This document shows positions 46,464 to 55,451 of a DNA stretch of 64,000 nucleotides, piece after piece. Source of the stretch: DASSQJ01 sp963773655. Lineage in GTDB: Bacteria; Actinomycetota; Actinomycetes; Actinomycetales; Dermatophilaceae. Both the position numbers and the translations under genes were made by a program. Below the pieces are notes generated by a model. It was given only the letters and a program-made list of their open reading frames with translations, was not told the origin of the DNA and searched no databases. Each line of letters starts with the position of its first letter. Position 1 is the stretch's first letter. Location of the stretch: positions 73,031-137,030 of the forward strand of contig CAVZBX010000008.1 in assembly GCA_963773655.1 (NCBI GenBank), read 5' to 3'.

Positions 46464-46706
46464 TAACAAGCATGAATCCACCTGTCGTGGACACATGCAG
46501 ATGCCGTTCCGCACGGTCGCTCCGCACACGTGGCACCGCCCACCCCACGCAGCCACGGGGCCACGGCCGCGACCGGCCGACCGGTCCCTGGTGACAGGCC
46601 GGCGGTTCCCGGACTACCGGGCTCCGGGGCCCGACGGCTACCGGCTACCTGCCGACGGCTGCCTCCCGACGGCGGCTGCCCACCGGACCACCAACTCCGG
46701 AATCAC

Positions 46707-48387
46707 CTACCGGAACAACAGGGCGTCGCGCACCTGGCGGTGCAGCACCTTCCCGATGAGCGACCGCGGCAGCTCGTCGACCACCACCACCCGCCTCGGC
46801 ACCTTGTACGCGGTGAGGTGCTCCCGGCAGGCCTGCCGCACCGCGTCCGGGTCGAGCTCCACCCCCGGCTCCGCCACCACGGCCGCGACCACCTCCTCGC
46901 CGCCGCCCTCGATCGGGCAGCCCCACGGCCGCGGCATCCAGCACGCCGTCGACCTTGCGCAGCGCCGCCTCGACCTCCGAGGGGTACACGTTGAAGCCGC
47001 CGGTGATGATGAGCTCCTTGATCCGGTCGACGATGGTGACGAACCCGTCGTCGTCCACGACGACGACGTCGCCGGTGCGCAGCCATCCGCCCGGGAGCAG
47101 CACCCGCTCGCTCTCCTCGGGCTGCTGCCAGTAGCCGGAGAACACCTGCGGTCCGCGGATGAGCAGCTCACCCCGCTCGCCCTGTGGCCGGTCGGTGTCG
47201 GGGTGGTCGGGGTCGACGACCCGCATCTCGGTGGAGGGGAACGGCACGCCGACGGTGCCCGGACGGCGCTCCGGCGACACCGGGTTGCCGAGGGCGACCG
47301 GCGACGACTCCGTCATCCCGTACCCCTCGACGAGGAGCCCGCCGGAGACCTCCTCCCAGAGCTCCACCGTCTCGACCGGCAGGGCCATCGCCCCGGAGAT
47401 GCCGTACCGCACCGAGGTCAGGGGCACCCCCCGGTCGCGGGCCGCGGCCGCGAGGTGCTGGTAGATCGGCGGCACGGCCGGCAGGAACGTGGCCGGCCGG
47501 CGCCCCATCGCCTCGAGCACCTGGTCGACGTCGAACCGCGGGAAGAGCACGAGCGTCGCCCCGATCCGCACCGCGAAGGTGAGGCACAGCGTGAGCCCGT
47601 AGGCGTGGAAGAGCGGCAGCACCGCGTAGATGGTCTCCTCGCCGTCGCGAAGGCCCGGCACCCACGCCCGGCCCTGGACGGCGTTGGCGAGCAGGTTGCG
47701 GTGGGTGAGGATCGCTCCCTTGGGGGTGCCGGTCGTGCCGCCGGTGTACTGGAGCAGCGCCACGTCCCTGCTGGTCGGCCGCGGGCACGCGGGGTCGACC
47801 GGCGAGGACGTCGCCACCAGCCGCTCCCAGGACAGGGTGCCGGGCGCCGGCGCGGTCATCGCGGCGCGGGTGGCCCGGGCCGTGGCCACGGGCAGGCGCA
47901 GCATCATCCGCTTGAGCCAGGGCAGCGCCGTGGTGAGGTCGACCGCCACCACGGTCTCCACCTGGGTCTGCTCGGCCACCTGCTGCACCGCGGGGGCCGA
48001 CTTGTCCCAGACGATCGCCACCCGGGCGCCGTGGTCGGCGAGCTGCACCTGCAGCTCCTCGGGCGTGTAGAGCGGGTTGTGCTCCACGACCACCGCCCCG
48101 AGGCGCAGCACGGCGTAGAACGCGACGACGTGCTGGGGGCAGTTCGGCAGGATGAGCGCCACCCGGTCTCCGGCCGTGACGCCCAGCCCCTGCAGCGCGC
48201 TGGCCGCCCGGTCGACCTGCTCCCCCAGCTCGGCGTAGGTCGTGGTGCTGCCGTAGAAGTCGAGGGCGACGTGGTCGCGGAAGCGGGCCACGGACGCGTG
48301 GAGGAGGTCGACGAGCGAGTGGTCGGGGACCTCCACCTCGGCGGGGACGCCGGCGGCGTAGTTGCGAGTCCAGGGGCGTTCGGTCAT
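46707..48387 (-). pseudogene. long-chain fatty-acid-CoA ligase (AMP-binding), one frameshift
   Basis: The ATG at 48387 (MTERPWTRNYAAGVPAEV) starts a typical ANL-superfamily enzyme. The ATP-binding P-loop-like motif LLQYTGGTTGTPKGAILTHRNL, GYGMTESSPVALGNPVS and GWLRTGDVVVVDDDGF (hinge region) are intact. After GVLDAAAVGLP one surplus base near 46918 breaks the frame; the next continues GGGEEVVAAVVAEPGVELDPDAV, then AYKVPRRVVVVDELPRSLIGKVLHRQVRD with the catalytic Lys. Length (about 560) is normal. It would activate fatty acids to acyl-CoA. Neighbours are unrelated. Confidence 0.85.
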
Positions 48388-48448
48388 CAGGCTCTCGCCG
48401 TCCCTTCCGGCCCCCCGCCCGGGTCGGACGGCCGGAGCCAGCTCGACC

Positions 48449-49118
48449 CTAACCTACGGTTGCCGTAGGTTGCGGGTGCGATTCGCTCGGACCCGGCCCG
48501 GCGCCGTCACGCCGCCACGCTGCGGATGGCGTGTGACCGGTGCCGACCAGCTCCTCGGCGAGGAGCGCGTACCCGACGGTGTCGAGCCACCGACCGGACC
48601 GGTGGAGCGCGTCCCGGACGGCGTGGACCTCGCGGCGCATCCCGAGCCGCTCCATCAGCCGCCAGGACGCCGTGTTGTCGAGGAAGCACGACGCGACGAC
48701 GCGGCGCACCCCGAGCTCCTCGACGCCGTACCGGATGAGCTCGCGCACCGCCTCGGTGGCGTACCCGTGCCCGGTGTGGGCCGGGTCGAGCACCCAGCCG
48801 AGCTCCGCCTGCACCCCGCGCGCCGCGTCGTCCAGCGCCGAGCTGGGCCCAGCCGTGCCTCGCGGCGGAGCATGAGGTCGCCGATGACCGGGCCGTCCGG
48901 CTCGTGACCCAGCTGGACGACGACCGTCGCCGCGAGCCGGGCCGGCTCGGCGAACAGGGCGCGGTAGCCGTCGAGGGTGTCCGGGCACCCGGTCAGCCAC
49001 TCGTCCACCGACTCGAGCCGGCGGTAGCGCCCACGTGGCGTCGGCGTCGGCCGCGACGCCCGGGCGGAGGGTGAGCCGCTCGGTGCGCCAGGTCCGTCCG
49101 CAGGGCCGGACGGGCCAC
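48449..49118 (-). pseudogene. GNAT-family N-acetyltransferase, three frameshifts
   Basis: A GTG at 49118 (MARPALRTDL) leads to pieces in successive frames: RTERLTLRPGVAADADATW, then RRLESVDEWLTGCPDTLDGYRALFAEPARLAATVVVQLG with GDLMLRR. Finally AARGVQAELGWVLDPAHTGHGYATEAVRELIRYGVEELGVRRVVASCFLDNTASWRLMERLGMR runs to the stop. The last stretch has the acetyl-CoA loop (GHGYATEA) and the conserved N and S of RimJ/RimL-type acetyltransferases. The breaks lie near 49097, 49030 and 48850 (two gains, one loss). If repaired it is about 220 residues. Substrate unknown. Confidence 0.7.
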
Positions 49119-49139
49119 CGCGCGCAGCCGGTCCCCGCA

Positions 49140-49360
49140 TCCGCGTCCGCGGATCGCAGCCCGAGGAGGACGGCGCCGATGTCGCGCAGCCCGGAGATGA
49201 CGCCGTGCAGCTGGGCCTGGTCGGCGAGGGGTCCGGTGAGCACGGTGGTCCCGTCGTCACCGTGCACGACCCGCAGGCCGGCGAGGCGTGCGGACCAGTG
49301 CTCGTCGAGGTGTCCCGCGACGGTGATCTCGTACGACCGTCACCGGCTGCCGGCGCTCAT
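49140..49360 (-). pseudogene. small conserved hypothetical protein interrupted by an in-frame TGA
   Basis: The ATG at 49360 overlaps the preceding stop (ATGA), but codon 7 is TGA. The same frame then continues with a well-formed sequence, SYEITVAGHLDEHWSARLAGLRVVHG and TTVLTGPLADQAQLHGVISGLRDIGAVLLGLR, a pattern I recognise as a recurrent actinobacterial small protein of about 65-70 residues. No alternative start lies between the TGA and the domain without a further indel. The end is unclear because the frame runs into the GNAT gene. Confidence 0.5.
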
Positions 49361-50039
49361 CGACGCACCTCCCGCCACCCCGGCGACGGCGACCCGGCGC
49401 GAACGGCCCGGAGCGCGCCCCCCGGCGAGCGACGGATGACCCACTCCGCGATGGCGAGGTTGACCACCCAGCCCGCGCCCTTGGCGAGGTCCGACACCAC
49501 CACGGTGTCGCCGAGCAGGGCCACCGCCGAGGGGCTCGGTGAGCACCTGCGTCCCGGCAGCGAGCCCGATGGCGTAGCCGCGCACCATCCACGCCCGGTG
49601 GGCCGCGACGTCGCGGCGCCGGATGGCCGCGACCCCGAGGGCCAGGCAGGCCACCATCCCCGAGCCGAACACGATGCGGAGCACGCGGAGCAGCTCGCCG
49701 CTCCCCGGCCGCGGCTCGTACCCGACGGTGAGCCACAGCGCGGACCCGGCGACGAGCAGCCCGGAGAACGCGACGACCCGCCCGGCCCGCCGGTGCCAGG
49801 TCAGGTGCCGCCGCCGGAACCGCGGCACGAGCTGGAGCACCCCGCCGAGCGCGAACACCGCGGACCCGGCGATGTGCACGACGAGCGCCACCGGGAACCC
49901 GGTGAAGCGCGCGTCGGGCGGCAGCACCGCGGGTCCCCCGGCCACCTCGACCAGCCGCAGCGCACCGGCCGTCAGCGGGACCACGCGAGAGCACGACGAG
50001 GGCGGCGGGGACGGCTGCCGTGGGGACCCGGGTGCTCAT
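49357..50039 (-). pseudogene. DUF2306-family membrane protein, two frameshifts
   Basis: An ATG at 50039 (MSTRVPTAAVPAALVVLSR) overlaps the stop of the upstream membrane gene by ATGA. One surplus base near 49985 leads into VPLTAGALRLVEVAGG and HIAGSAVFALGGVLQLVPRFRRR. Its HRRAGRVVAF and RRRDVAAHRAWMVRGYAIGLAAGTQVLTEP are typical of DUF2306. A second surplus base near 49540 leads to AVALLGDTVVVSDLAKGAGWVVNLAIAEW and the stop. Four to six helices. Length after repair about 226. Function unknown, possibly a heme-free cytochrome-like or sensor membrane protein. Confidence 0.7.
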
Positions 50040-50720
50040 CGGACCGCGGCCTCGTGCGTGGCGGCCGCCACCGGCTCGAGCGCGACGGACGCGCTCCGGG
50101 TGGTGCGCCACAGGGACACCCCGAGGCCGATGAGCGCGATGCCCTCGGGCACCGCCATCGGACGGTTGAACGCCTCGGGCAGCACGGCGAGCGCCGCGGT
50201 GGCCAGCGTGCTCACGGCGAGCAGCGCCGCGGCCCACCGGGCGAGGATGCCGGTGCGGAACAGCGCGATGCCGAAGACGAGGCCGCCGAGGATGTACCCG
50301 GCTCCGCCCGAGGTTGAGCACGAGCTGTATCCCGCCGATGTCGCCCGCCGGTGTGCCGCCGACGGCCGCGGTCACGACGTCGTCGACGAAGCCGGGCTGG
50401 GTGTCGACGAAGTTCGGCAGCACCGCCGCGGCGACCACCTCGGTGGCGAACATCGCGAGGTACCCGACCGAGAAGACGAGGTACCCGACGAGCCCGAGCA
50501 CGCCGGCCTGCCGGTGCTGGCGCAGGTACATCCCGGCGATGCCGGCGAGCGCGAGCACCGTCATCACGGCCTTGGCGCTGCTGCGGGCGACCCAGGCGGA
50601 GGTCTCGGTGGTGAACGAGTCGGTCGGCGGGTGGCCGACCTGGACGAGGACGAAGATGGCCCCGGCGGCCACGGCCGCGGCACCGGCGGCCTTGGTGAGG
50701 GCGCTGCTCGAGATCTGCAT
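50036..50720 (-). pseudogene. polytopic membrane protein (DUF4386-like), one frameshift
   Basis: The ATG at 50720 (MQISSSALTKAAGAAAVAAGAIFVLVQVGHPP) opens a protein with six or seven hydrophobic helices, including TVLALAGIAGMYL and LVGYLVFSVGYLAMFATEVVAAAV. After GGIQLVLNLG one surplus base near 50300 shifts the frame to GGAGYILGGLVFGIALFRTGILARWAAALLAV and on to AALIGLGVSLWRTT-like helices and the stop. If repaired it is about 227 residues. It is coupled by ATGA to the DUF2306 gene and lies 129 bases after a large LuxR regulator on the same strand, which may control it. Confidence 0.6.
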
Positions 50721-50849
50721 GACGGCTCCTGGTGTTCTCTCCCGGCCGGGCGGGTGCCCGGCCATGTCGAGGACGGTAGGAACCGGTGTGGTGACCGCAC
50801 ATCACATCGTGATGTGACTCCGGTGGTGACCCCGAGTGGCCCGGCGACC

Positions 50850-53657
50850 TCAGAGCAGGCCGAGCTCGGCGCCCCTGGCGACCGCGGCGCGGCGGGTCGT
50901 GACGCCGAGCTTGGTGAAGATGTGCTTGGTGTGGGTCCGCAGGGTGTTGAGCGAGACGTAGAGGTGCCGGGCGATCTCCGGGCCGGACAGGTCGCTCGCG
51001 AGCAGCCGCAGCACCTCGCGCTCCCGCTCGCTCAGCGGCTCGGTGCCCGAGGTCGGTCGCGGGACGGCCGCGCCGCTGCCCGATGCCGGGGCCGGTCACC
51101 CGGGCGCGGAGCACCGTCTCGGCGTCGGCGGTCCCCAGGGCCGTCAGGAGCTGCTCGGCCGGAGTGCCCTCGTCGAGGAAGAGCCGGCGGTACCCGACCG
51201 GGCACGCCGAGGGCGAGCGCCGCGCGCGAGGTCGTCGAGCGCGCCGTCGCGGTCACCGGATGCGTCGCGAGCGAGGGCCCGCAGGAACGTCGCCTCGACG
51301 ACGCTCCCCTGCCGGTCCCCGGCTTCCGCCGCGGCGATGACGGCGTCGAGCATCCCGATGGCCGCTTCGACGCCATCGCCCCCGACCGCTCCTCGTCGCC
51401 GCCGGCCCGGCGCCTCCGCGAGCACCAGCCGGGCGAGCGTGAGCCGGTCGAACTCGGCGAGGTACGCCGGCTCGTCGGCGAGCGCTGACCCGGCGCTCCC
51501 GGCGCCCACTCCCTCGCCTCGGCGAGCCGCCCCTGGGCGATGCGGACCCGCGCCCGCTGGGCCGGGACGGGGCGCAGGTCCGGGAGGAACCCGGGGATGA
51601 CGTGCGCCGCCGCCTCGTCGAGCATCGCGACGGCGCCGTCGAGGTCGCCGCGGGCGCCGGACGGACCGCCGGCGGAGACGGTGTACCAGCGGTGCCGGTG
51701 CTCGAGGAGCGAGCCGCGGTCGCCGAGCTCGGCGGCGGCGTCGAGGTGGTGCTCGGCCGCGTCGAGGTCGCCCTCCTCGCGGAGGACGTCGGCGAGCGCG
51801 ACGTGGAGGTCACCGGCCACCGTCGACCCCACGCCGGGTGACGCGGCCACCCCCTCGAGCGCCCGCTCGAGCAGCCGGCGCGCCTCGTCGGGGCGGCCGC
51901 GCCCCGTCCACATCGCGGCGAGGACCACAGTGGAGCCGAGCACGTCGGTGGCGTTGCCGGCCGCCCGCAGGTCCTCGACCGCCGCGCCGAAGGTGTCGAC
52001 CGCGGTCGCGAGGTCGCCCTCCGCCCAGGCGGCCAGGCCGAGGAAGCCCCCGGCAGCGCCGCGCGGGAAGTGGTCGCCCGGCCCGGCGAGGTCGAGCGCC
52101 CGCCGGGCGTGCGCGACCGTCCCGGCGACGTCGCCCCGGGCCTGCGCCGCGGAGGCGCGGTAGACCGCGACCATCGCGGGCAGCCCGGCCACCTCCTCCT
52201 CCCGGTGCCCGCACCGCCTCGGCGAGCACCGCCGGCCACTCGCCCGCGGCCGCGACCGCCGACGGGCCCAGCCGCTGGCCCGGCCGCCAGCCCCGCCTCG
52301 GCCGCGTCGAGCCAGGCGTCGACGCCGGCCAGGTCGCCCTCGGAGAGCCGCACCCACGCGATCTCGGTGGCGAGGAGCGGACGGCGGCGCGCGAGTCTCC
52401 TCCGGCAGCGCCCGGAGCCAGCCCCGCATCAGCCGGTCCTCGCGCCGCCTGCGCAGCCCGGGGAGGGCGAGCTCGACGAGGTCGGCGGCCTGCTCGGCGT
52501 CGTCACCGGCGAGCGCGTGCGGGACGGCGTCGAGGAGCCGGCCCTCGCCCGCGTACCAGCGCGGCCGCGACCCGGTGCAGCCGGCCCATCCGCTCCGGAT
52601 CGTCCGCGCCGAGCCGGGCGCGCAGGGCATCGGCGAAGAGGTGGTGGTAGCGCCACCAGCGGCGCTCGTCGTCGAGCGGGATGACGAAGAGGTTGGCCCG
52701 CTCGAGCGCCTCCAGGGTGGGCTGCCCGTCGGTGCGGCCGGTCAGCGCGTCGCAGAGGCCGGCGGTCAGCTCGTCGAGGACGCAGGTGTCGAGGAGGAAG
52801 GAGCGGATGCCGTCGGGCTGGGCGTCGAGGACCTCCTCGAGGAGGTAGTCGAGGACGAACCGGTGGCTGCCGGCGAACTCCTCGACGAAGCCGGTCGCCC
52901 CCGTCGCCCGGCCGAGAGGGCGGCCAGCTGGAGCCCGGCGGCCCAGCCCTCGGTGCGCGTCTCGAGGGCGGCCACCTGCCGCTCCGCCAGGTCGAGCCCC
53001 ATGACGTCGTTGAGGAAGTGGCCGGCCTCGTCCTCGGTGAAGCGCAGGTCGGCGGCGCGCACCTCGACGAGCTCGCCGCGGGCCCGCAGCCGCGGGAGGG
53101 GCAGCGGCGGGTCGGCGCGGGTGGTCATCGCCAGGGTCACCTGGGGCGGGAGGTTGTCGACGAGGAAGGCCACCGCCTCGTGGACGGGTGCGGCGTCGAC
53201 GACGTGGAGGTCGTCGAGGCAGACGACGGTGCGGCCGGGCATCGCGTCGAGGTCGTTGACGAGGCTGACGAGGGCGTCGTCGGAGCGGAGCGCGGGGTCG
53301 GCGTCGAGCAGCTCGAGCGCCTCCGCCCCGGTCTCCGGGTCGGGTGCGGGCGCGGCGGCCCGGACGGCGGCGACGAGGTGGGTGAGGAACCGGTGCGGGT
53401 CGCTGTCGCCGGGGTCGAGCGAGAGCCACGCGACCCGCAGCGGCGGCTCCGTCGCCTGGCGAGCGTGCCGTCGCCGGCACCGAGCGGTCGAGCCACTGGG
53501 TGAGCAGGGTCGTCTTCCCGAACCCTGCCGGGGCGGAGACGAGGACGAGCCGGATGCCGGACCCGACGGCGGCGTCGAGCCGCTCCGTGAGGCGTGGCCG
53601 GGCGACGAGGCGTGCCCGCGGCCGCGGCACGCGCACCTTGGTGCCCAGGACCGGCAT
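50850..53657 (-). pseudogene. large ATP-binding LuxR-family regulator (MalT/LAL type), multiply frameshifted
   Basis: The ATG at 53657 opens MPVLGTKVRVPRPRARLVARPRL, with Walker A LVSAPAGFGKTTLLTQWLDR near residue 45. In the next frame TVVCLDDLHVVDAAPVHEAV is Walker B and MTTRADPPLPLPRLRARGEL the sensor-like segment. TPR-like helices follow in several frames (LADVLREEGDLDAAEHHLDAA). The C-terminal LuxR HTH reads SEREREVLRLLASDLSGPEIARHLYVSLNTLRTHTKHIFTKLGV to the stop. At least eight single-base breaks occur over 2.8 kb. A repaired protein would be about 930 residues, normal for the class. Such regulators respond to small ligands and ATP. Confidence 0.75.
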
Positions 53658-53666
53658 CGGGCCAGC

Positions 53667-54062
53667 CTACGGCCGGCGGGACAGCCGGCCGACGAGCTCG
53701 TGTCGCGGCACGAACGGACGCCGCCACGACCGGCTGTCGCTGCTGGCGTCGCGGTTGTCCCCGAGCAGGAAGTAGTGGCCTTCCGGCACGTCGTACTCCG
53801 CGGTGAACACCGAGGGCGCGGCGTAGGGCTCGGCCAGCGGACGGCCGTCGACCAGCACCTGGCCCAGCCGGAGCGCGAGGTGCTCCCCCGGCAGGCCGAC
53901 GACGCGCTTGACGACGTGGCGCCCGACCTCGCTGGACGCCACGACGACCAGGTCGCCCCGGCGGACCGCGGTGGTCCGCCGGAGCTTCCTGGTCGGCACC
54001 AGCCGGCCGTCGCGCAGGGTGGGCGACATCGAGCTCGAGTCGATGCGCGTCAGCCAGGCCAT
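53667..54062 (-). CDS. TM-less S26-family signal-peptidase-like protease (SodX-like)
   Basis: A 131-residue protein starting MAWLTRIDSSSMSPTLRDG. The Ser-Lys dyad is visible: S11 before the conserved Met in SSSMSPTL, and K52 in VVKRVVGLPGEHL. YFLLGDNRDASSDSR is box E. There is no N-terminal membrane helix, unlike housekeeping signal peptidase I, and the size matches the small nickel-SOD maturation protease group (SodX). The start lies 23 bases after the stop of a DUF6448 gene whose leader ends in Ala before His-Cys-Asp. I infer that this protease may cleave that leader. The LuxR gene begins nine bases downstream. Confidence 0.8.
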   Translation of the reverse strand: MAWLTRIDSSSMSPTLRDGRLVPTRKLRRTTAVRRGDLVVVASSEVGRHVVKRVVGLPGEHLALRLGQVLVDGRPLAEPYAAPSVFTAEYDVPEGHYFLLGDNRDASSDSRSWRRPFVPRHELVGRLSRRP

Positions 54063-54085
54063 GGTGGGCCTCCTGGCGGTCGGTC

Positions 54086-54654
54086 TCAGTGCGCGTGGGC
54101 GTGGTGGGCGTGGTCGTCGTGCGCGTGGTCGTGGCCCTCGGCGTACTTGAAGAAGGAGACGTACGCGTCCATGTACCGTCGCGCCGCGTCGAGGTCGTCC
54201 GGGTCGAAGTCGAGCAGGGAGACCGCGCGGTCGAAGCGGCGCTCCAGCTCCTCCCACCGCTCGTCGGCGACCAGGCCGCGCAGCGGGTCGATGCTGCGGC
54301 GCTCGATGGCCAGGTCCGCGGCGGCGACCTCGGGGCGGGATCGGCGTCCCGGCCGGCTTGATCCCGTCGAACCCCGCCCCCTCGCCGGCCCGGTGGACGC
54401 GGACCAGGGTCTCGAGGAACCAGCGGTCGGCGACCTCGGCCGCCTCACCGCCGGCGGTCCTGACGCGACGGAGCCTTGTCGTAGGCCTCCCGCACCTCGG
54501 CCTCGCCGTCGGGGTGGACCCACTTGAGGGCGATGTTGACGTTGCCCTCCTCGAGGGCCCGGCGGCCGTCGATGACGGCGGGGCCGTCCTCGGTGTCGCA
54601 GTGCGCGGAGGCGGGGCGGACCAGGAGGTCCCGCAGGGTCTGGATGAAGCTCAT
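54086..54654 (-). pseudogene. DUF6448 protein with SodN-like leader and His-rich tail, two frameshifts
   Basis: The ATG at 54654 has GAGAGGAAC upstream. A short leader (MSFIQTLRDLLVRPASA) precedes HCDTEDGPAVIDGRRALEEG, then NVNIALKWVHPDGEAEVREAYDKA. A surplus base near 54470 moves on to TAGGEAAEVADRWFLETLVRVHRAGEGAGFDGIKPAG, and another near 54340 to PEVAAADLAIERRSIDPL, LVADERWEELERRFDRAVSLL, YMDAYVSFFKYAEG and HDHAHDDHAHHAHAH. These are the DUF6448 landmarks. The Ala-His-Cys-Asp junction matches nickel SOD precursors, but the second hook Cys is replaced by Asp. The tail should bind metal. S26 protease is next downstream. Confidence 0.75.
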
Positions 54655-54728
54655 CTCGGTGTTCCTCTCGGGTGGTCAGGTGCTGTTTCCTGATGCACCC
54701 ACCGTCGCAAGGAACGGGCCGGGGCGCC

Positions 54729-54742
54729 TTGACGCCGGTCAA
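54729..54742. promoter_or_regulatory. FNR/CRP-type palindrome (TTGAC-N4-GTCAA)
   Basis: TTGACGCCGGTCAA has 5-bp arms (6 with the flanking C/G) around four bases, the FNR half-site spacing. It lies 75 bases upstream of the DUF6448 start, at the 3' end of the adjoining Crp/Fnr-type gene, which is the obvious candidate regulator. Confidence 0.55.
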
Positions 54743-55417
54743 GCCCCTCGGCGCGGAGGTCGAGGGCGCCGGCGTCGAGGATGTCGACGTGCGCGCCACG
54801 GACCCGGACGAGGCCGTCGGCCTCGAGCGTCGCGAGGCGTCGGCTCAGGGTCTCGGCGCGAGGTGCCGAGGAACGTGGCGACGTCCTTCTTGGCCAACGG
54901 CAGCGTCACCGTCGCGACCCCGTCGGGCCCCCAGGTTGCGGGGAGGTCCAGGAGGTACGCGGCCACCCTCGCTCCCACGTCGGCCAGGGTGCGGGCGGCC
55001 AGCATCCGCTCGGCGCCGGCCAGGCGCTCGGCCAGCGAGCGCAACATCGCCACCCCGATGTCGGGGTACTTCCTGATCAGGCCGGCCAGGGCGTCGTGCT
55101 CGATGACGCACAGCCGGGAACGGCTCCAGCGCGACGCAGTCCTGCTCGGGCCGGTCGCCGGTGAGGAACCACACCTCCCCGGCCACCTGCCCCGGCCCGA
55201 GGACCTGCAGGATCGTCTCGCGCCCCTCGGCCGTCGTCGTGGAGAGCTTGACCCGGCCCTCGTGGACGACGAAGAGACGCGCCTGCCGCTCCCCGGCCCG
55301 CACCAGCGTGGCACCCCGCTCCACCGACACCGGGCGCGCGTACGCCGCGACCTCCCGCTGCTGCTGTGGGGCGAGCGGCTGGAAGATCGGGACGAGCGCG
55401 ACGCAGGGCTCGTTCAT
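54739..55417 (-). pseudogene. Crp/Fnr-family transcriptional regulator, frameshifted
   Basis: The ATG at 55417 opens MNEPCVALVPIFQPLAPQQQREVAAYA, a typical start for the group. The cNMP-like sensor domain follows (GATLVRAGERQARLFVVHEGRVKLS, ILQVLGPGQVAGEVWFLTGD). A surplus base near 55125 leads to CVIEHDALAGLIRKYPDIGVAMLRSLAERLAGAERMLA, and VTLPLAKKDVATFLGTS begins the HTH. Another near 54861 gives ETLSRRLATLEADGLVRVRG, the recognition helix and wing. The true stop is uncertain (54739 or 54651). The E and R of a cAMP cassette are not evident, so it may sense redox or gas through cofactors. It lies just upstream of the DUF6448-S26 pair. Confidence 0.7.
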
Positions 55418-55451
55418 GGGAGCAGTATCGACCGGTGCGCGGCCCGGCGGG

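Noticed and set aside
49339..49345. Selenocysteine or other recoding at the TGA of the small gene near 49.3 kb
   Set aside because: No SECIS-like hairpin and no redox motif next to the codon, and neighbouring genes carry obvious single-base errors.
53667..54654. Calling the DUF6448 gene a nickel superoxide dismutase (sodN)
   Set aside because: The leader junction is alike, but the second hook cysteine (Cys-Gly-Val-Tyr region) is absent and the body matches DUF6448, so only an analogy is claimed.
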